In this document: one piece after another, positions 1 through 12,340 of the stretch | How positions within the stretch are numbered: the first letter of the stretch is position 1 | Layout: every line of letters starts with the position of its first letter | NCBI RefSeq assembly: GCF_001039355.2 | Contig: NW_019773836.1 | Coordinates: 83,130-147,129 of the forward strand | Length of the DNA: 64,000 nucleotides | From: Lingula anatina | Lineage: Eukaryota > Brachiopoda > Lingulata > Lingulida > Lingulidae | Direction of reading: 5' to 3' | The notes under the pieces: model-generated | What the model was told of the DNA's origin: nothing | The model's input: only the letters and a program-made list of their open reading frames with translations | The model's database searches: none | Position numbers and translations under genes: made by a program

Positions 1-73
1 AAGGGCCGCACTACATGATGCAGAAAGGACGCCGTCCAGCGTAAAGGGGGCTTTAATACACAGCCATACGTAC

Positions 74-1945
74 CGCCGTTAAGATCCAAGTACTGTGTGA
101 CAAGGGCCAGTTCTCGTGCGCTCTCTATACTGATCAGGTCGGCACCGCCGTTAGCGAAGCAGTCTGCGCGTGCGTCAGCCCAAGACTTGGCCTGGCTTAC
201 GAAGCGGTAACAGTAGTCTCCCAACTTCACGAAACCATCGGGACAGCCTGGAAGTGACAGGTCACAAGAATAATGAACGGTTTATACGGTTTGTTTCTGC
301 TGTACTATAGTAAAAAGAAATGATGATATGAAGTATTTATGCTTGTAGACGTGAGAATAATAATAGAATAATAATTGAAAACTCAATCAAAATATGGAAT
401 TCAATTGATATATGACATATTAATAAAAAAGTAATGAAAATAAGAAATAAAGAATAACTACTTATGAATGGTTGTAAAAGTATGCCGGAATTGCCAAATG
501 ATTTTTGTGTTTTACATATATTTTGTACTTATGCATTTTATTCTTTATATTAACAAATCCCATTCAACAAATTACTGATGCAATTACCGATATTACTCGA
601 GGTCTCGCGATTTAGCGAAAAATCTAACAATATTTCTCGAGATTTAGAGAAGAGAGAAGTCAGAAATAATGGCAGACTAGTAAGTTCGGTATGGTACTGA
701 ACTAAAGCTGGCATACTTTTCCCCGAATATTTTTTCGGTTATTTTACAGTCATACATAGAAAAGCCATTATTTAGATATAATTAAATAGTTCTGTGTGTT
801 ACTTTTTGTTTGTAAAGGCGAAATCTCCGATTATATTAAAGATTCACCTTTGCTGCTGAAAGGTTTGTTCCATCTCTCGGGGATTCTCGCACGTATTTTA
901 TGACGTAGTATCAACAGCCNCCTAATTTCTGCATTAAGATATCTTGACCCAATAAGGTGTTGGAATTCATATGTTACGTGTCACTTAAGATCACAGAACG
1001 GTATGAGAGGTATGAAGGGGTGAACAAAGATTTTAATGTTTTAAAGTCTGCCTAATACGCATTAAAATATTACAGACATTTTTGACGTGTTTCATAGACA
1101 AATGTGCGCTCAAGGAATGTCTACTTGCCCCCCCCCCCCCCCAACAAACACACCAATCCCCTTGCTCGCCAAAAAAGCTGTAATTAATTTGAGTGAATGT
1201 TGAATACTGACGTATGCTCTCAGAGAAAAAATCTGATTCTTACTATATGCACTTTGTCTTAGTTTTAGTTGATATTTATCTATTCACCACATCGTGGGCG
1301 CATTTGGCTACAATATTTTCTCTCCAAGCCACATTCTACATTGAACTTTTCTTATTGGGGACCAAACCATTCACAGGTGCGGAGTAAGACAAGCCTTTTC
1401 ACCAGTCTGTTTTGGAGCTCACGTCCATTTTGTGTTTTAGTCATGTAAAACATTCGTTTCTGCTGCTTATTTTTCCATTAGGTTTGCAGTTAACGTCAGA
1501 AAGTAACGTAAATTAGAATGACCGACGAACAGAAAGACTTTCATGACGTCACTAGAAGCACCTGACTTATTTTAAAACCCCATTTTCTGAATTTGAAATG
1601 CACCGTAAGAATTTTGCAGAAGTTTCCACTTACTGGTTTTTAAGGACCCGATAAAACCCGATAAAAGAAGGTCGGGTACATTTTGATCAGTTACACACCT
1701 TGAAGTCGTACAATGATCCAAGAAAAAATAAATAAATAAGTAAAATAAAAAAAAAAACGTGAAAAGACCGAATGTTGAAGGTGAAATATCCTGTATTAAT
1801 TTGAAACTTAAATCATCATGTTTCAAATAACCTCTCAGTAAAATTTGAACATACCGTCACAGCAACATGAAGCTATTGCTTTAGCAGAAGAAAACATCAT
1901 CACCACTCCTAACACCAGCCATGTTAACGCCTTTAACTCCCTCAT
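74..1945 (-). CDS. Secreted C-type lectin (CTLD) gene, 5' part, two exons in window
   Basis: Exon 1a is 1855-1945 and exon 2 is 74-247; the remainder lies beyond the left edge. Exon 1a starts with ATG and encodes a hydrophobic signal peptide (MRELKALTWLVLGVVMM..., then SAKA and a CCCD cluster). It ends at a GTATGT donor in phase 1. Exon 2 follows a pyrimidine-rich ...CACTTCCAG acceptor and supplies the two bases that complete a Gly codon, so the phases match. Exon 2 carries the start of a C-type lectin domain: CPDGFVKLGDYCYRF with the first Cys pair, then SWADARADC, GADLISIES and a helix-2 segment, up to a GTACGT donor at 73. CTLD proteins of this size are secreted, often calcium-dependent, glycan-binding proteins used in innate recognition. 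The sugar-contact motifs (EPN/QPD, WND) would be in missing exons, so specificity cannot be called. See the duplicated first exon at 3282-3372. Confidence 0.85.
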
Positions 1946-3281
1946 TTTCTTTCCTTTTCTGCTCTCCCGTGGAATTAAGTCCACAGACGAGGACTTTCGG
2001 TGACTTGCTGAGGTTTTGATCAGTTCAACAGACATTTTTATACTGATACATGTATTGTAATGTCTAAACACGTACATCAAAAAGAAATAAAACGCCCCTT
2101 AAGAGTTATTTTCTGTTTAATTACATTATGTATCATGTGTCATCAAATGTTTCTCAAAATCTAAGCACGAAGTACAAAACCACGGGAACGTCGTTTACAA
2201 GTTTTGTCTAACCATTTCTAGCATAAATAAGATGTTTGTATTCACACTGCGATGACTCATGAACTCCGTACGGTTGGGGGGAAATCGTCCGATTTATTCG
2301 ATGGGAGTTGCAAGATAACGCGGAATTACCACAAAGGAGGCAAAAATATCCATTTATAGTATGTTTTCACATAAAATTGAAGAATGGAGTCATGGAGCAA
2401 AAAGGGAGATGTTCCATACCCATGTACTACGCCGCATTTAAACAGAAATGTTAACTGTTAAATATGGGAGACTGAACCTTAAACTATTCATATTTGTGAA
2501 TCAACGCATGAACAACCAGCTACTGTATATGCAGAGTGTAATTAAATTTGTTCGAGTTACGCAAAGATTAACCGAAGACGGAAAAATCCAGAGGGGTAAA
2601 ATATTATACGAGTCATAAAGTGATAATTTATGTGGTCTGGGTACTTCTGTCGCACAAGCTGTTTTTTTTTTTTTTTTGATCACATGGTGTGAAGATGTTA
2701 CGCAACACGAACCGTAACATCATCAATTGTCCGTCAAGAACACCAACTCGAGAAAGGCAATAAACCGAAATAGGCGAACACCGTCATTGCGTACGTTTTG
2801 TTTTTTTCTGATTTGAGAGTCCTTTACAGGATGAAAGTACATTACCAAACTGCTAAGCCATTTCAGTTCTTTTCAGCAATCTGCGCACTTTACTTATTCA
2901 GACTTTCACAAGGAAGTGGCTAAATAAGTTAACTTTGAATAAGTATCACAGGACGATTTTCTATTTATCTGTACATTAGAAGAGCATGGATACTGATTTT
3001 ACAAGAAGTGAAAGTTCGTTCAGTTATTTAGGCGTGGTGTTCTTTTTGCATACCGCGTATGGCCATTTATGCAATTTACTGTTCAGCAATATTTCCTCTC
3101 CTTAACAATTTTTTCCCTATCGATTAAAATTCTATGAATCAGATCAGCTGAAGAGTGTTCAAGTCGCATAATGATCCCAAAGAAAAACACAATTACAGTG
3201 AAAAGACCGTAGGTTGAAAGTGTAATGATCCTAAGTTAATTTAAAACTTAGATCATAAGTTGAAAGTTAAATTGAACATAC

Positions 3282-3372
3282 CCTCACAGCAACATGAATC
3301 TGCTGCTTTAACAGAGGAAAACATCATCACCACTCCTACCACCAGCCATGTTAACGCCTTCAATTCCCTCAT
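3282..3372 (-). CDS. Duplicated signal-peptide first exon of the C-type lectin (exon 1b)
   Basis: This 91-bp segment runs from an ATG to a GTATGT donor, with the same length and phase as exon 1a and about nine differences by eye. It reads MRELKALTWLVVGVVMM, then SSVKAADSCCCEG, so the hydrophobic core and the CCC cluster are kept. Flanking DNA is also duplicated: about 1660-2020 resembles about 3150-3445, including a conserved GTGAAAAGACCG block downstream of both. No second lectin-domain exon lies between the two first exons, so exon 1b could only splice to the same exon 2, acting as an alternative first exon, or it is an orphan. Which copy has an active promoter cannot be read from the sequence. 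Confidence 0.7.
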
Positions 3373-4822
3373 TTTCTTTTCTTCTGATGCTTTCCCGTGG
3401 AATTAAATCCACAGACGAAGACTTAAGGTGATTTGCTGAAGTTTTGGCACGCCGCTTCTCTCCAAGCCCAACCTATGTCTCTCTCCGCCGAAAAACTAAC
3501 CCCGAACCCGCCAAGCGCCGACTGCGAAGTGAGATGTCCCGCCTCTACTGAATCTGACTGTAATATAAATGGTCGTTTTTGAGAAATTATAGGAGATGGG
3601 TTACCCAAGACAACCTTTATTCCACCACAGGCACTCTAGGTGTGTTCAAGCTGTACTCAGGTAGACCGATTCCAATTCGATCCAAATGATGCCAGAAGTC
3701 AAGTAAGTAAAAAAAATTATTGCAACTATGTTCTTGGCCTCTTTTATTTATTCCCCGATTTTAGCCTTGAGTAAAATAAGGACATTTAGGGAACTGCTCT
3801 GATTACAATGAAGATCGTGAGCGTTAGTTAAATCATATTAGATACAGTCTCTTAAAAACTTCTGTGCACTGTACTGCAATTATCTTGGTTGGTTTTTTGT
3901 TTTAAGAACATTTCCGAACCATTTCCCTTGAAGAACGTACCGCGGTCTAACCTTGACATGGGTATAAATTCATTTATAACAGCGATATCATCTGATCTTT
4001 TGGTTTACGAGACGGTGCAAACAAATATACAAAGTTCTCCTAGTATACTAGTATAAATTTCCTTCAACAATTTCCCCAAATTTCCCCCTTGGAAGATATA
4101 ACCCCGATATGTGAGGATGCAGACGACTTAATAGGCAATTAGGAATAAATGTTTTTCTCTTAGACGTGAGTAGAATTAACGCTCTTCCACATACAGGGAA
4201 GAGGTAAAAAAAGAAGATAATAATTGTTTTTTGGCATTCCACGGCCACGAATATAGCGTATTTTCAGAGTCACATGTAGTTATTCAATAATTATCATATT
4301 ACAATATGTCATAAAAAAGACATTTCAATGAAACTACACGGTCTAATTGTTTTATGGAAGATTTGCAATGGTGTAAGTAGTTAAAGATTTATGATGCAAG
4401 CCCTGTTACGTATAGCGGCAGGCATACGGTGTACCTACAGCCTATACAGTTAGACAGGCAGAACAGGGGAGGGAAAGTGGGTGGGGGATGAGAGCGAGGC
4501 TACCTCGTTTTCAAACTAAAATTGTGCATTTCATCCCCGCCCGTTCTCAAGAGACGCACTTCGACTGCCACGAAAGCATCTGTCTCGTGTCCATTACCTC
4601 TAATATGAATGGGCCTCATGATTTTTAAATATTTTTTTTCAGTCGGGATGGAAGAAATTGGACCAATCTAGTCGTGGTACCTAGGGAATAGCGGGTTCAA
4701 GAAGAGGACAGAGCTTACACGTGACTCTGCCTTACCTTCGGACGTTCACCCGCTTGGTACACACTCCTCACTTTCCAAAATGTATATACGAGCGAAACAA
4801 GACACAATCACATAGTTCTGCC

Positions 4823-4823
4823 T

Positions 4824-4880
<57 letters not shown>

Positions 4881-4918
4881 GTATATATATATGTATATAT
4901 ATATGTATATATATATAT
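4823..4918. repeat. (CT)n followed by (TA)n microsatellite
   Basis: A run of CT dinucleotides passes directly into TA dinucleotides interrupted by G. The open frames read across it are artefacts of the repeat. Confidence 0.95.
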
Positions 4919-5095
4919 GCTTTAATAGTCTGTGTTCTCGACATTCAACACTGTCTCTTAATGTTAGCTTCAGCACATATCAAGACACATTTCTTCAGTC
5001 GTCAAGGTTGTCTGTCTATATAAGCGGTATGTAGAAGTTTACCGATGGGTGACAGCATTGGGTCAGGGTTTATCCCCTAACAGGACCCCCCCCCC

Positions 5096-5127
<32 letters not shown>

Positions 5128-5524
5128 GCAAGAAACGTCATTTTAGCGATTCACAATTAATTTAATTATTCATTACTGATTTTTACTATTGATTTAATTA
5201 TTCATTAATTTAAAAGTCCATCTACGTGCGGGTATTCCTCAGCATTCTCATTTTTTCCTTCTTCGCTTAAAGTATTTAAATTCGACGTCACCTGACTCAC
5301 AGAGACACAAGCAATTGGAATGCTAAATTTTTTCTATTGCGGCATTTTCCCTTGAGGGTTGAAGGTGAGATTGGACCATGCACCAATTCCCTGGGTTTCA
5401 GTCCTTGAAAACATCTTTATCATTAATTTTGTAAATACCCATTGAACACTCCTGTTTTCAAGAAAATTTATGAAAGATTTTTCGTTTCTGTGTTTGCATT
5501 GATTCCTTCATTATATGGCGTGGA

Positions 5525-5692
5525 CAGGGGCGGATTCAGAGTTATTTCCTGACAGTCTTCCAAATTATCTTTGTTGATCCGTTCTTCATTTTTGACCGTC
5601 TTCCGACAGAAAAAATTAGATACCCGCCAATGTAAACTTGAAAATCTGACCGTCTTCCGGAAGACCCAGAAGACGCCCTAAATCCGCCCCTG
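5525..5692. mobile_element. Short non-autonomous TIR element, CAGGGGCGGAT termini
   Basis: The left end reads CAGGGGCGGATTCAG and the right end CTAAATCCGCCCCTG, which form an imperfect inverted repeat around a 168-bp unit with no coding capacity. An internal CCGTCTTCCG motif recurs. No exact target duplication is visible. It has the same termini as the larger copies at 18547, 44235 and 46269. Confidence 0.65.
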
Positions 5693-6084
5693 AGTGGTGT
5701 CTTAAGCAGTCCCAGTTCTTTTTTCTTGACACGTCCATTAGAGATGGGCATTACAGTTTCTTGTCGGTAATGGCCGCTATCATTTTAAACAGAATTTTAG
5801 TGGCGACAAATTAAAACACTGGTGTGATTTTGGGAACAAAAACCACAGAGGTATGTCCACATCTTTAAGAATCCCCCCACCACACACACACACATGCTCA
5901 AAAATAAATAAATAAATAAATAAATAAAATAATAATAATAATAATACAATAATATAAATTACTTTCCAAAACATTTTAACGATTTTCAAAATTAAAAAAA
6001 AAATTCTGTAGAATTGAATATGTGCTTCAAAAGTATCCGTCAAGGAGAGCGGACCACTCTTGAGACCTTATTTATTTATTTATT

Positions 6085-6087
<3 letters not shown>

Positions 6088-6117
<30 letters not shown>
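6088..6117. repeat. (GTTA)n microsatellite next to (TTTA)n
   Basis: About seven GTTA units directly follow a TTTA array at 6069-6086. Confidence 0.9.
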
Positions 6118-6711
6118 AAGCAGTGTGCAGTTCTGGAACTGAACTCATATAAAAACCCTATAAAGTTTTTGAAAGAAAAAGCGATTTTAAAAATACTGAA
6201 ATGTAAATCACATGGAAATGAATGATTAAATGCATTCCTGGTACATGTATATTCACTTTAGTTGGTAACAGGGGTATTAATTCCATTCTATCGGTTACGC
6301 AAAATGACCCAGAAAGTCTGTAAACATAGGATATGTATCCAGCATAAATGTTAAACAGCACAAATCGAGAGGGACGTCTCTTGAACACGTAATGGTGGTC
6401 ACTGTGACTCCAAATGCACGTTTAAGAGGCAATATATTAGCATCTTTTCGTTGGTACAGACGCCTTTTTTATGAAACGAACGCATTTCAGACCGACTTAT
6501 TTCAATTTAATGTGTGCAGAGACTCGTGAAATTATTTTATCTGTTCGGAGAGATTCCGGTGTGCTCCTTAGTCTCCTTGGCAACCAGGTTTAGTTTTTAT
6601 TAAATCACCTTTAACACGAAGCATTGACTGGTTGACGCACTTAGTAAGCAAATGGACCCCGGTTCACGAAATAGGTCTTTGGTATTTTTTGTGTTTGTTT
6701 GTTTGTTATTT

Positions 6712-6713
<2 letters not shown>

Positions 6714-6751
<38 letters not shown>
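6714..6751. repeat. Poly(A) tract, 38 bp
   Basis: An uninterrupted A run. A similar A run follows a C run at 5086-5126. No retroelement body is recognisable upstream of either. Confidence 0.9.
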
Positions 6752-6753
<2 letters not shown>

Positions 6754-7497
6754 ATTAAGGATGTCTTTGTGCTCGGGTGTTTCTTTATTATCGGCTGGTG
6801 ATATGGGACATAGTTGTAGTGATTTTGGTTTAAAATGTACCTGTACATTGGTTATTCAGGGGCGGATCCAGGATTATCTGAGGGGGGCGCGGATGCAGGC
6901 AGACCCTGCCCTTGCCGCGAAAAATGTTGATATTTTAGAGGGAGAATGGTGCCATTTTCAGTTTTTACCCCCAAATAGCAAAAATGACGTCATCCGTAAG
7001 ATGATATGTGTAAATGTTAATTGATTTAGTCACTGAACACTGGAGATTTATCTATTACCCAAAAGAATGTTTGTAAGGCAATAAATAAGAAGTTTTGGGC
7101 CAAAGGTGGCAATATCTTATCAATATATATATAAGCTATTAAGTCTATTATATCATATTATATCATAGTTCGCAAGTCTCTGCTCTATGAGCATTTTTAT
7201 GTGTTAGAAGGCTTGCTTGCTTTCGCGCTATTTCCTATTATGTACTAATTCATTTATTTATTTAGGTTTTGTTCCTTCTTCCCTCTTTTAGGAAGACGAT
7301 GGTGTAAAGAATACCTCAGACACTTTGGGAAGTTAACACGTCCGCTGTGTCCCTGTAACAAAACTGAGGGTCCGTGTAACAGAAAGTCCGCCCTCCATAT
7401 AGTTATAATGGTTAGGGTTAGCCTGACCTAAGTGGGTCAAAATCTAGGGCGAGGCTTTCCTGGACAAATGAATGAAAAGCGGACTCTCTATCATGAA

Positions 7498-7646
7498 CAG
7501 GCCCGTAGCCAGCAATTTCAAAGGGGGGTTCTTTTTCTGAAAAAGTGGACCATGTACCTAGGTCAAATTTTACCCAGAATGGACCTTTTTCAAGCAAAAA
7601 GGGGGGTTCTTTCGAACCCCCCGAACCCCCCCTGGCTACGGGCCTG
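7498..7646. mobile_element. 149-bp TIR element, family CAGGCCCG, copy 1
   Basis: The termini CAGGCCCGTAGCCAG and CTGGCTACGGGCCTG are perfect 15-bp inverted repeats. The flanks carry the perfect 5-bp target duplication ATGAA (7493-7497 and 7647-7651). The interior has two similar blocks (GGGGGGTTCTTT and an AAGTGGACC/AATGGACC motif). There is no coding capacity, so it is a MITE-like non-autonomous DNA element. Other copies are at 13355, 39687 and 60247. Confidence 0.85.
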
Positions 7647-7723
7647 ATGAAGGACTCTCTGGCATGTTACACCCCACCCCATCTGAATTCGTCATTGACT
7701 ATACCACATGTACATATATATAC

Positions 7724-7726
<3 letters not shown>

Positions 7727-7794
<68 letters not shown>
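7727..7794. repeat. (TA)n microsatellite
   Basis: About 34 TA units in a row. Confidence 0.95.
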
Positions 7795-7798
<4 letters not shown>

Positions 7799-8084
7799 TA
7801 TATTAGGAGTATTGGTTTTAATTAAAATTGCCGTGGGCACTGTATAGAAAATGTCAAAAGATGCAGGGTAAAGTAGGGTTTTCGGTCCACTTGGACCCAT
7901 TTTACGTGTGTGTTATGTAGAGTTAACTGTGATATAAACAACTGAAACATATATTTTTAATCTGCAAGAACAACCCTACCAAGATGTGCATATACTGCGT
8001 GTACATGTATATTGTATTTGCTAGGTAACAGTTAATTCTTTACAATTTAAAAGATATTCATTTAAAAATGAGCTTGTATCGTAG

Positions 8085-8139
<55 letters not shown>

Positions 8140-8143
8140 AAAT
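8085..8143. repeat. (AAAT)n microsatellite
   Basis: About 14 tandem AAAT units. Confidence 0.95.
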
Positions 8144-9412
8144 AACTGTTGCGGTGTCTTATTAACGTCAAGTGTGATAATAAACGGGCGAGAAAAACGA
8201 ATGAAAACTTTTAAAAAGTCCTTGTTTAGAGATGGTAAAAACACTTTTAGTTTTTTTCAGAAGTAAATATTCACAGTTCACATACTTCATAAAATGAAGA
8301 ATGGATTAATGAAGGTTTCCCTTTTATTTTCGAAAAAAATTAATCTTTATTTCTGTCAATAATGACGTCGTTGCCATAACACAGACATGCTCATGTCCAA
8401 GTAGATTACCACGATAATTTCAACAATCACTGTTTATTGAAAACACATATGCATTTCAAAGACAAACATTCTCAAACATGTATCTTTCACAATGTAGTTG
8501 TATAACTAGAGGAATTAACTTACTACAGTTGTAAAGAGTTTTGTAAATACAGAAATACCAGCAATATATCACAACTCAATTATATACCTTTGATTAAATG
8601 TCGTTCTTACAAACGCTGATGACGTCATTTAAGGCGTTGATTGCTTTGGTTGCGTCATTTTAGAAGTCTTTCTCCATTATGACGTCATAAATGGGATGAA
8701 TTCTATTTATAATGGCCTCTGTCTCCATTTCATGTATATATATATATTTTTTACTTTGGACGGAAAATCATTGATATACTGTAAACATTTTTCATACTAA
8801 CAAAATTATTTACTTCAAGAACACTTCAAAAAACTTTTTTTGCTTTTAATGGCACGTTATTGAAATTGGACGGATTAATTTGGACATATTATTCGTAGTT
8901 CCAAGTGCAAAAAAAAAAAAGCTTATTTTATCTGATACTCTCTCTCTCTGGCCTGATTTACTTGTCTGTTCCACTTGTCCTACTCGGCATGCGCACGCAC
9001 CTTCTTATACGCATGTCAATTACATATATATATTACTCAATATGGTACACTCTGTTCCGTATACTTACGTTTTTCATAGGTATTTAAGATGCATATTCAT
9101 ACAAATATTTTTTAACATTCCCAACATTTAAATATACAAATTAATAACCACGCAGTCTATATTATTATCTTAATCAAGGTCATTATGTGATGATTTAAAG
9201 ATACAAGTTAGTACACTTTGACTTTTGAGAAATAAAGGAGCTGATTCATAAAATCAAAACTAATGTAACAATACTAATAAAATGAATATTTAAACTTATT
9301 AATACTTTTGAAAACAAAGACTTTGTTACATATGGAATTTATAAACATTATACTGTATGTTGAATGCTTTAGATTCTACCAGCAGCGCAATTTCAGAAAA
9401 TGACGTCATTAT

Positions 9413-12297
9413 CTACGTCGTGTCTTCCGGTATGACGTAACCGTCGATGGTGAGGACGTGGATGATGCCATCTCTCTTTCCCATACCTTGCATACTTTTA
9501 ATACGGGCTTTGTGACTGCCGATGCAGAAATCCATCTCAGCGCCGGTATCCGAAAAGTTGCACTGAAATTCAGTCAAGGAACATTTGAAGCCGTTCGTCA
9601 GGCATATAATTTAGTCACTTTGATCAGTTATAATAATAATAATAATAACAATTGATCGTGAAAGAAAACAATACCTATCCCGAAAATATGCCAATATTTA
9701 AGGTTTTTGTCGTTGCATATATGCAGAAAACTTTTGAGACCCCGTCTCTTTTTGCACTTTTTCCACCATTGATCGTCATGAATGTTTAATTCAACCCCAA
9801 ATATCACCAATGACGATGGTAAAGGTAATTTCCAAGGACATATTTAGGAAAATTAATCATTATAATTCTTCTATAGTCTAACGCGCATTGTGAACATTCA
9901 ATTAATCAATCTTACCATGGTCTCTGCCTTGGTGTCGTTTACCCAGCATTCCATTGTGTCCTTTCCTAAAAAAGATGAAGTGTGTAGTTGAATAGCATTA
10001 ATCTTAAAATCTGATGCATTTTATACACATTGCAAGTGTCATCTGGGGATAATAATGTCCCTTAATTGAGTACCGGATACAGGGTTTTACTGAAATAGAG
10101 ATGGTAACCTGCTGCCGGTATATAACGATAATATGGACATTTATACACATTCAATTAATGTATGAGTACAGATTCGATTTGGCTATAGTGCATTACCGTA
10201 CAGAAGCTTGAAAATTTTAAAATCAGACTATATAAACTTTTTTCTTGATACTCCAGTCAGGGGGTTTTAGTGTCTGAGATGACGAAATACGTACTGAATA
10301 TAACCTGGATAAACTCGTCATCCAAGGACCAGTTCCACATCTTCACGTTATTGGCGGCCACATATCCTCCGCTGGCCTCGGCTCCCGAGCTATGCTGGGC
10401 AGATCGCCTGAAAAGATATTAGTTATGATCCAGATGTACATCCATTAAGATTGGAAGGTATACAATAAGAGCTACCAGAAATTACTGTGAACCAGAAACG
10501 TTGTAAGTTGAAATTTTGTGTCCAAAATTGGTGGGAAGATTGCCAGGAACAGACGTCTATTATGCACATCCATTCAGATTGCAATATATATATTATAACA
10601 TTCCCTAAAAAGGCTGTAAAGCATACAGATTACAACTTGAAATTATCTTGCCCAAATTGATGGGCGGATCGCCTGATAAGAAACAGAAAATGCATCTATG
10701 CATATAGCAATATTTAAAGTAGCAAATCGCTGAAATTGTAAACTCAAAGAGGTGAATAGTTATACTTAAATGGGCCATAAGAAATACATATATATTTACA
10801 CTATACTCGGTAGTATCACACAGATAAAAAAAAAAAAAACAAAATCAACAAATAAAAACTTTGAAAGTGGTTCTTAGTGTTAGAAACATCATGACATGGG
10901 CTTTTTTCTCCAAAAAAGATAATACAACGATTTGAAACGAAGTATACAATGCAGGAACAAGACCAATCATAGCTAGTTTATAGGCAACATAGATTTTCTA
11001 TTGCTGTTGGTCGATTTTGCACTTCCTCCCTTTCATCAATCCAAACACCATTCTTTACAAAATCAGTAGATAACAGATTGTCGCAGCTTTGTATCGGAGG
11101 CAGCGCGAAAAGAATAGCTTGGTTAATTCTAGTTGCATGCAAAGGCCATTTCAAAAAGGGCTGACGTCGTAAACATAAGGGCACAATGTATCAGTAACGT
11201 AACACAACGTTTTGTAACTTCATACATATAGTGTCATGCAGGCAGTGGTAGAGTCATTGCCAGTCAGCTATAGCTAGATAAATGAACGAACAAATGAATA
11301 TATTAATGCAAAAATCAATTGCTTAACAAGTGAATATAAATGAATTTACAATCACCGCAAATCAAAACAGTCAATGTTCAAGGGGTGATTTGGTCAAGAG
11401 GGGCATTTCAGGTAAAATGATAAATAATATCAGAAGTGACCAGTCATGCGACAAATATATACTGAATGACATCAGTGATAATGATACCGCATATAGTAGG
11501 CGGTCACGGAAACTGCACGTAGGTGATTTTCGTGACTCTAAAACACCCCAACGCAATATAGAATGATGAAATAATTACCAAACGTTTTAACCGATTCTGC
11601 TCCCAGATCTACTGTATTTGGCTTCTTGACATGTTATTTAATTCGATCATTGATTTATTTTTGTAATTGTCTATATTTTTTATCTGACTCTGACTTCTAA
11701 TCTCCCCTCACCACTTCATAACGGTCCAACATCACAGAATTACTGGGCTTCAGCTTCGATTGTACTATAAATCCATCATTTTGAACTCGACACATCCATC
11801 CTTGCTTTATCATGTGTAATTAGTCATCCATACCTGCCTCCGTACACTTATACTGCTCATATATCAACAGTATGACTTTCAAAATACTCCACTCAGGAAT
11901 AACCATTAGGATTCATCTCACTGACACTGTATAGCGAACCCTGGCGGCCTTTTTGAATGTAACATGTAGTGATCGCTTCCTGGTTTCAGTATAGGTTTGC
12001 ACGATAGTAAATATGGGCTTAAGGGGAGTTTTTCTTTTTTTTGTCTAATCAATAAACAGTGACTTTCGTATTTGATTAAAGTAACGAGTGTTGCGTCAGT
12101 GTCTAGGTACATGTAAGATGATAGTATGTATGCTATGGTTTTGATATTTTTTTCAAGAGAGAGGTGATAGTTGTCAATCATTCGATGAGATTTTATAACA
12201 CACACTATTCAGTTTTGTTCTCTCATTAGTAAGTTGAATAATTTAGGTTCACTCCCTCTTTCACTCAAATATTTTTTATCTTTCTATGTATACGTAT

Positions 12298-12340
<43 letters not shown>

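Larger units (their letters stand above)
3450..9412. other. Intergenic stretch, repeats only
   Basis: I found no gene here. It contains a (CT)n/(TA)n microsatellite, two long poly(A) tracts, a short TIR element at 5525-5692, a degraded relative at 6857, a CAGGCCCG element at 7498-7646, a (TA)n tract and an (AAAT)n tract. The longest open frames run through simple repeats and show no family signature. Two perfect TGACGTCA palindromes lie at 8620 and 8680, downstream of the FAIM-like gene. Confidence 0.5.

Noticed and set aside
9458-9655. 65-codon plus-strand frame
   Set aside because: It is the antisense shadow of the terminal FAIM-like exon plus an (AAT)n repeat.
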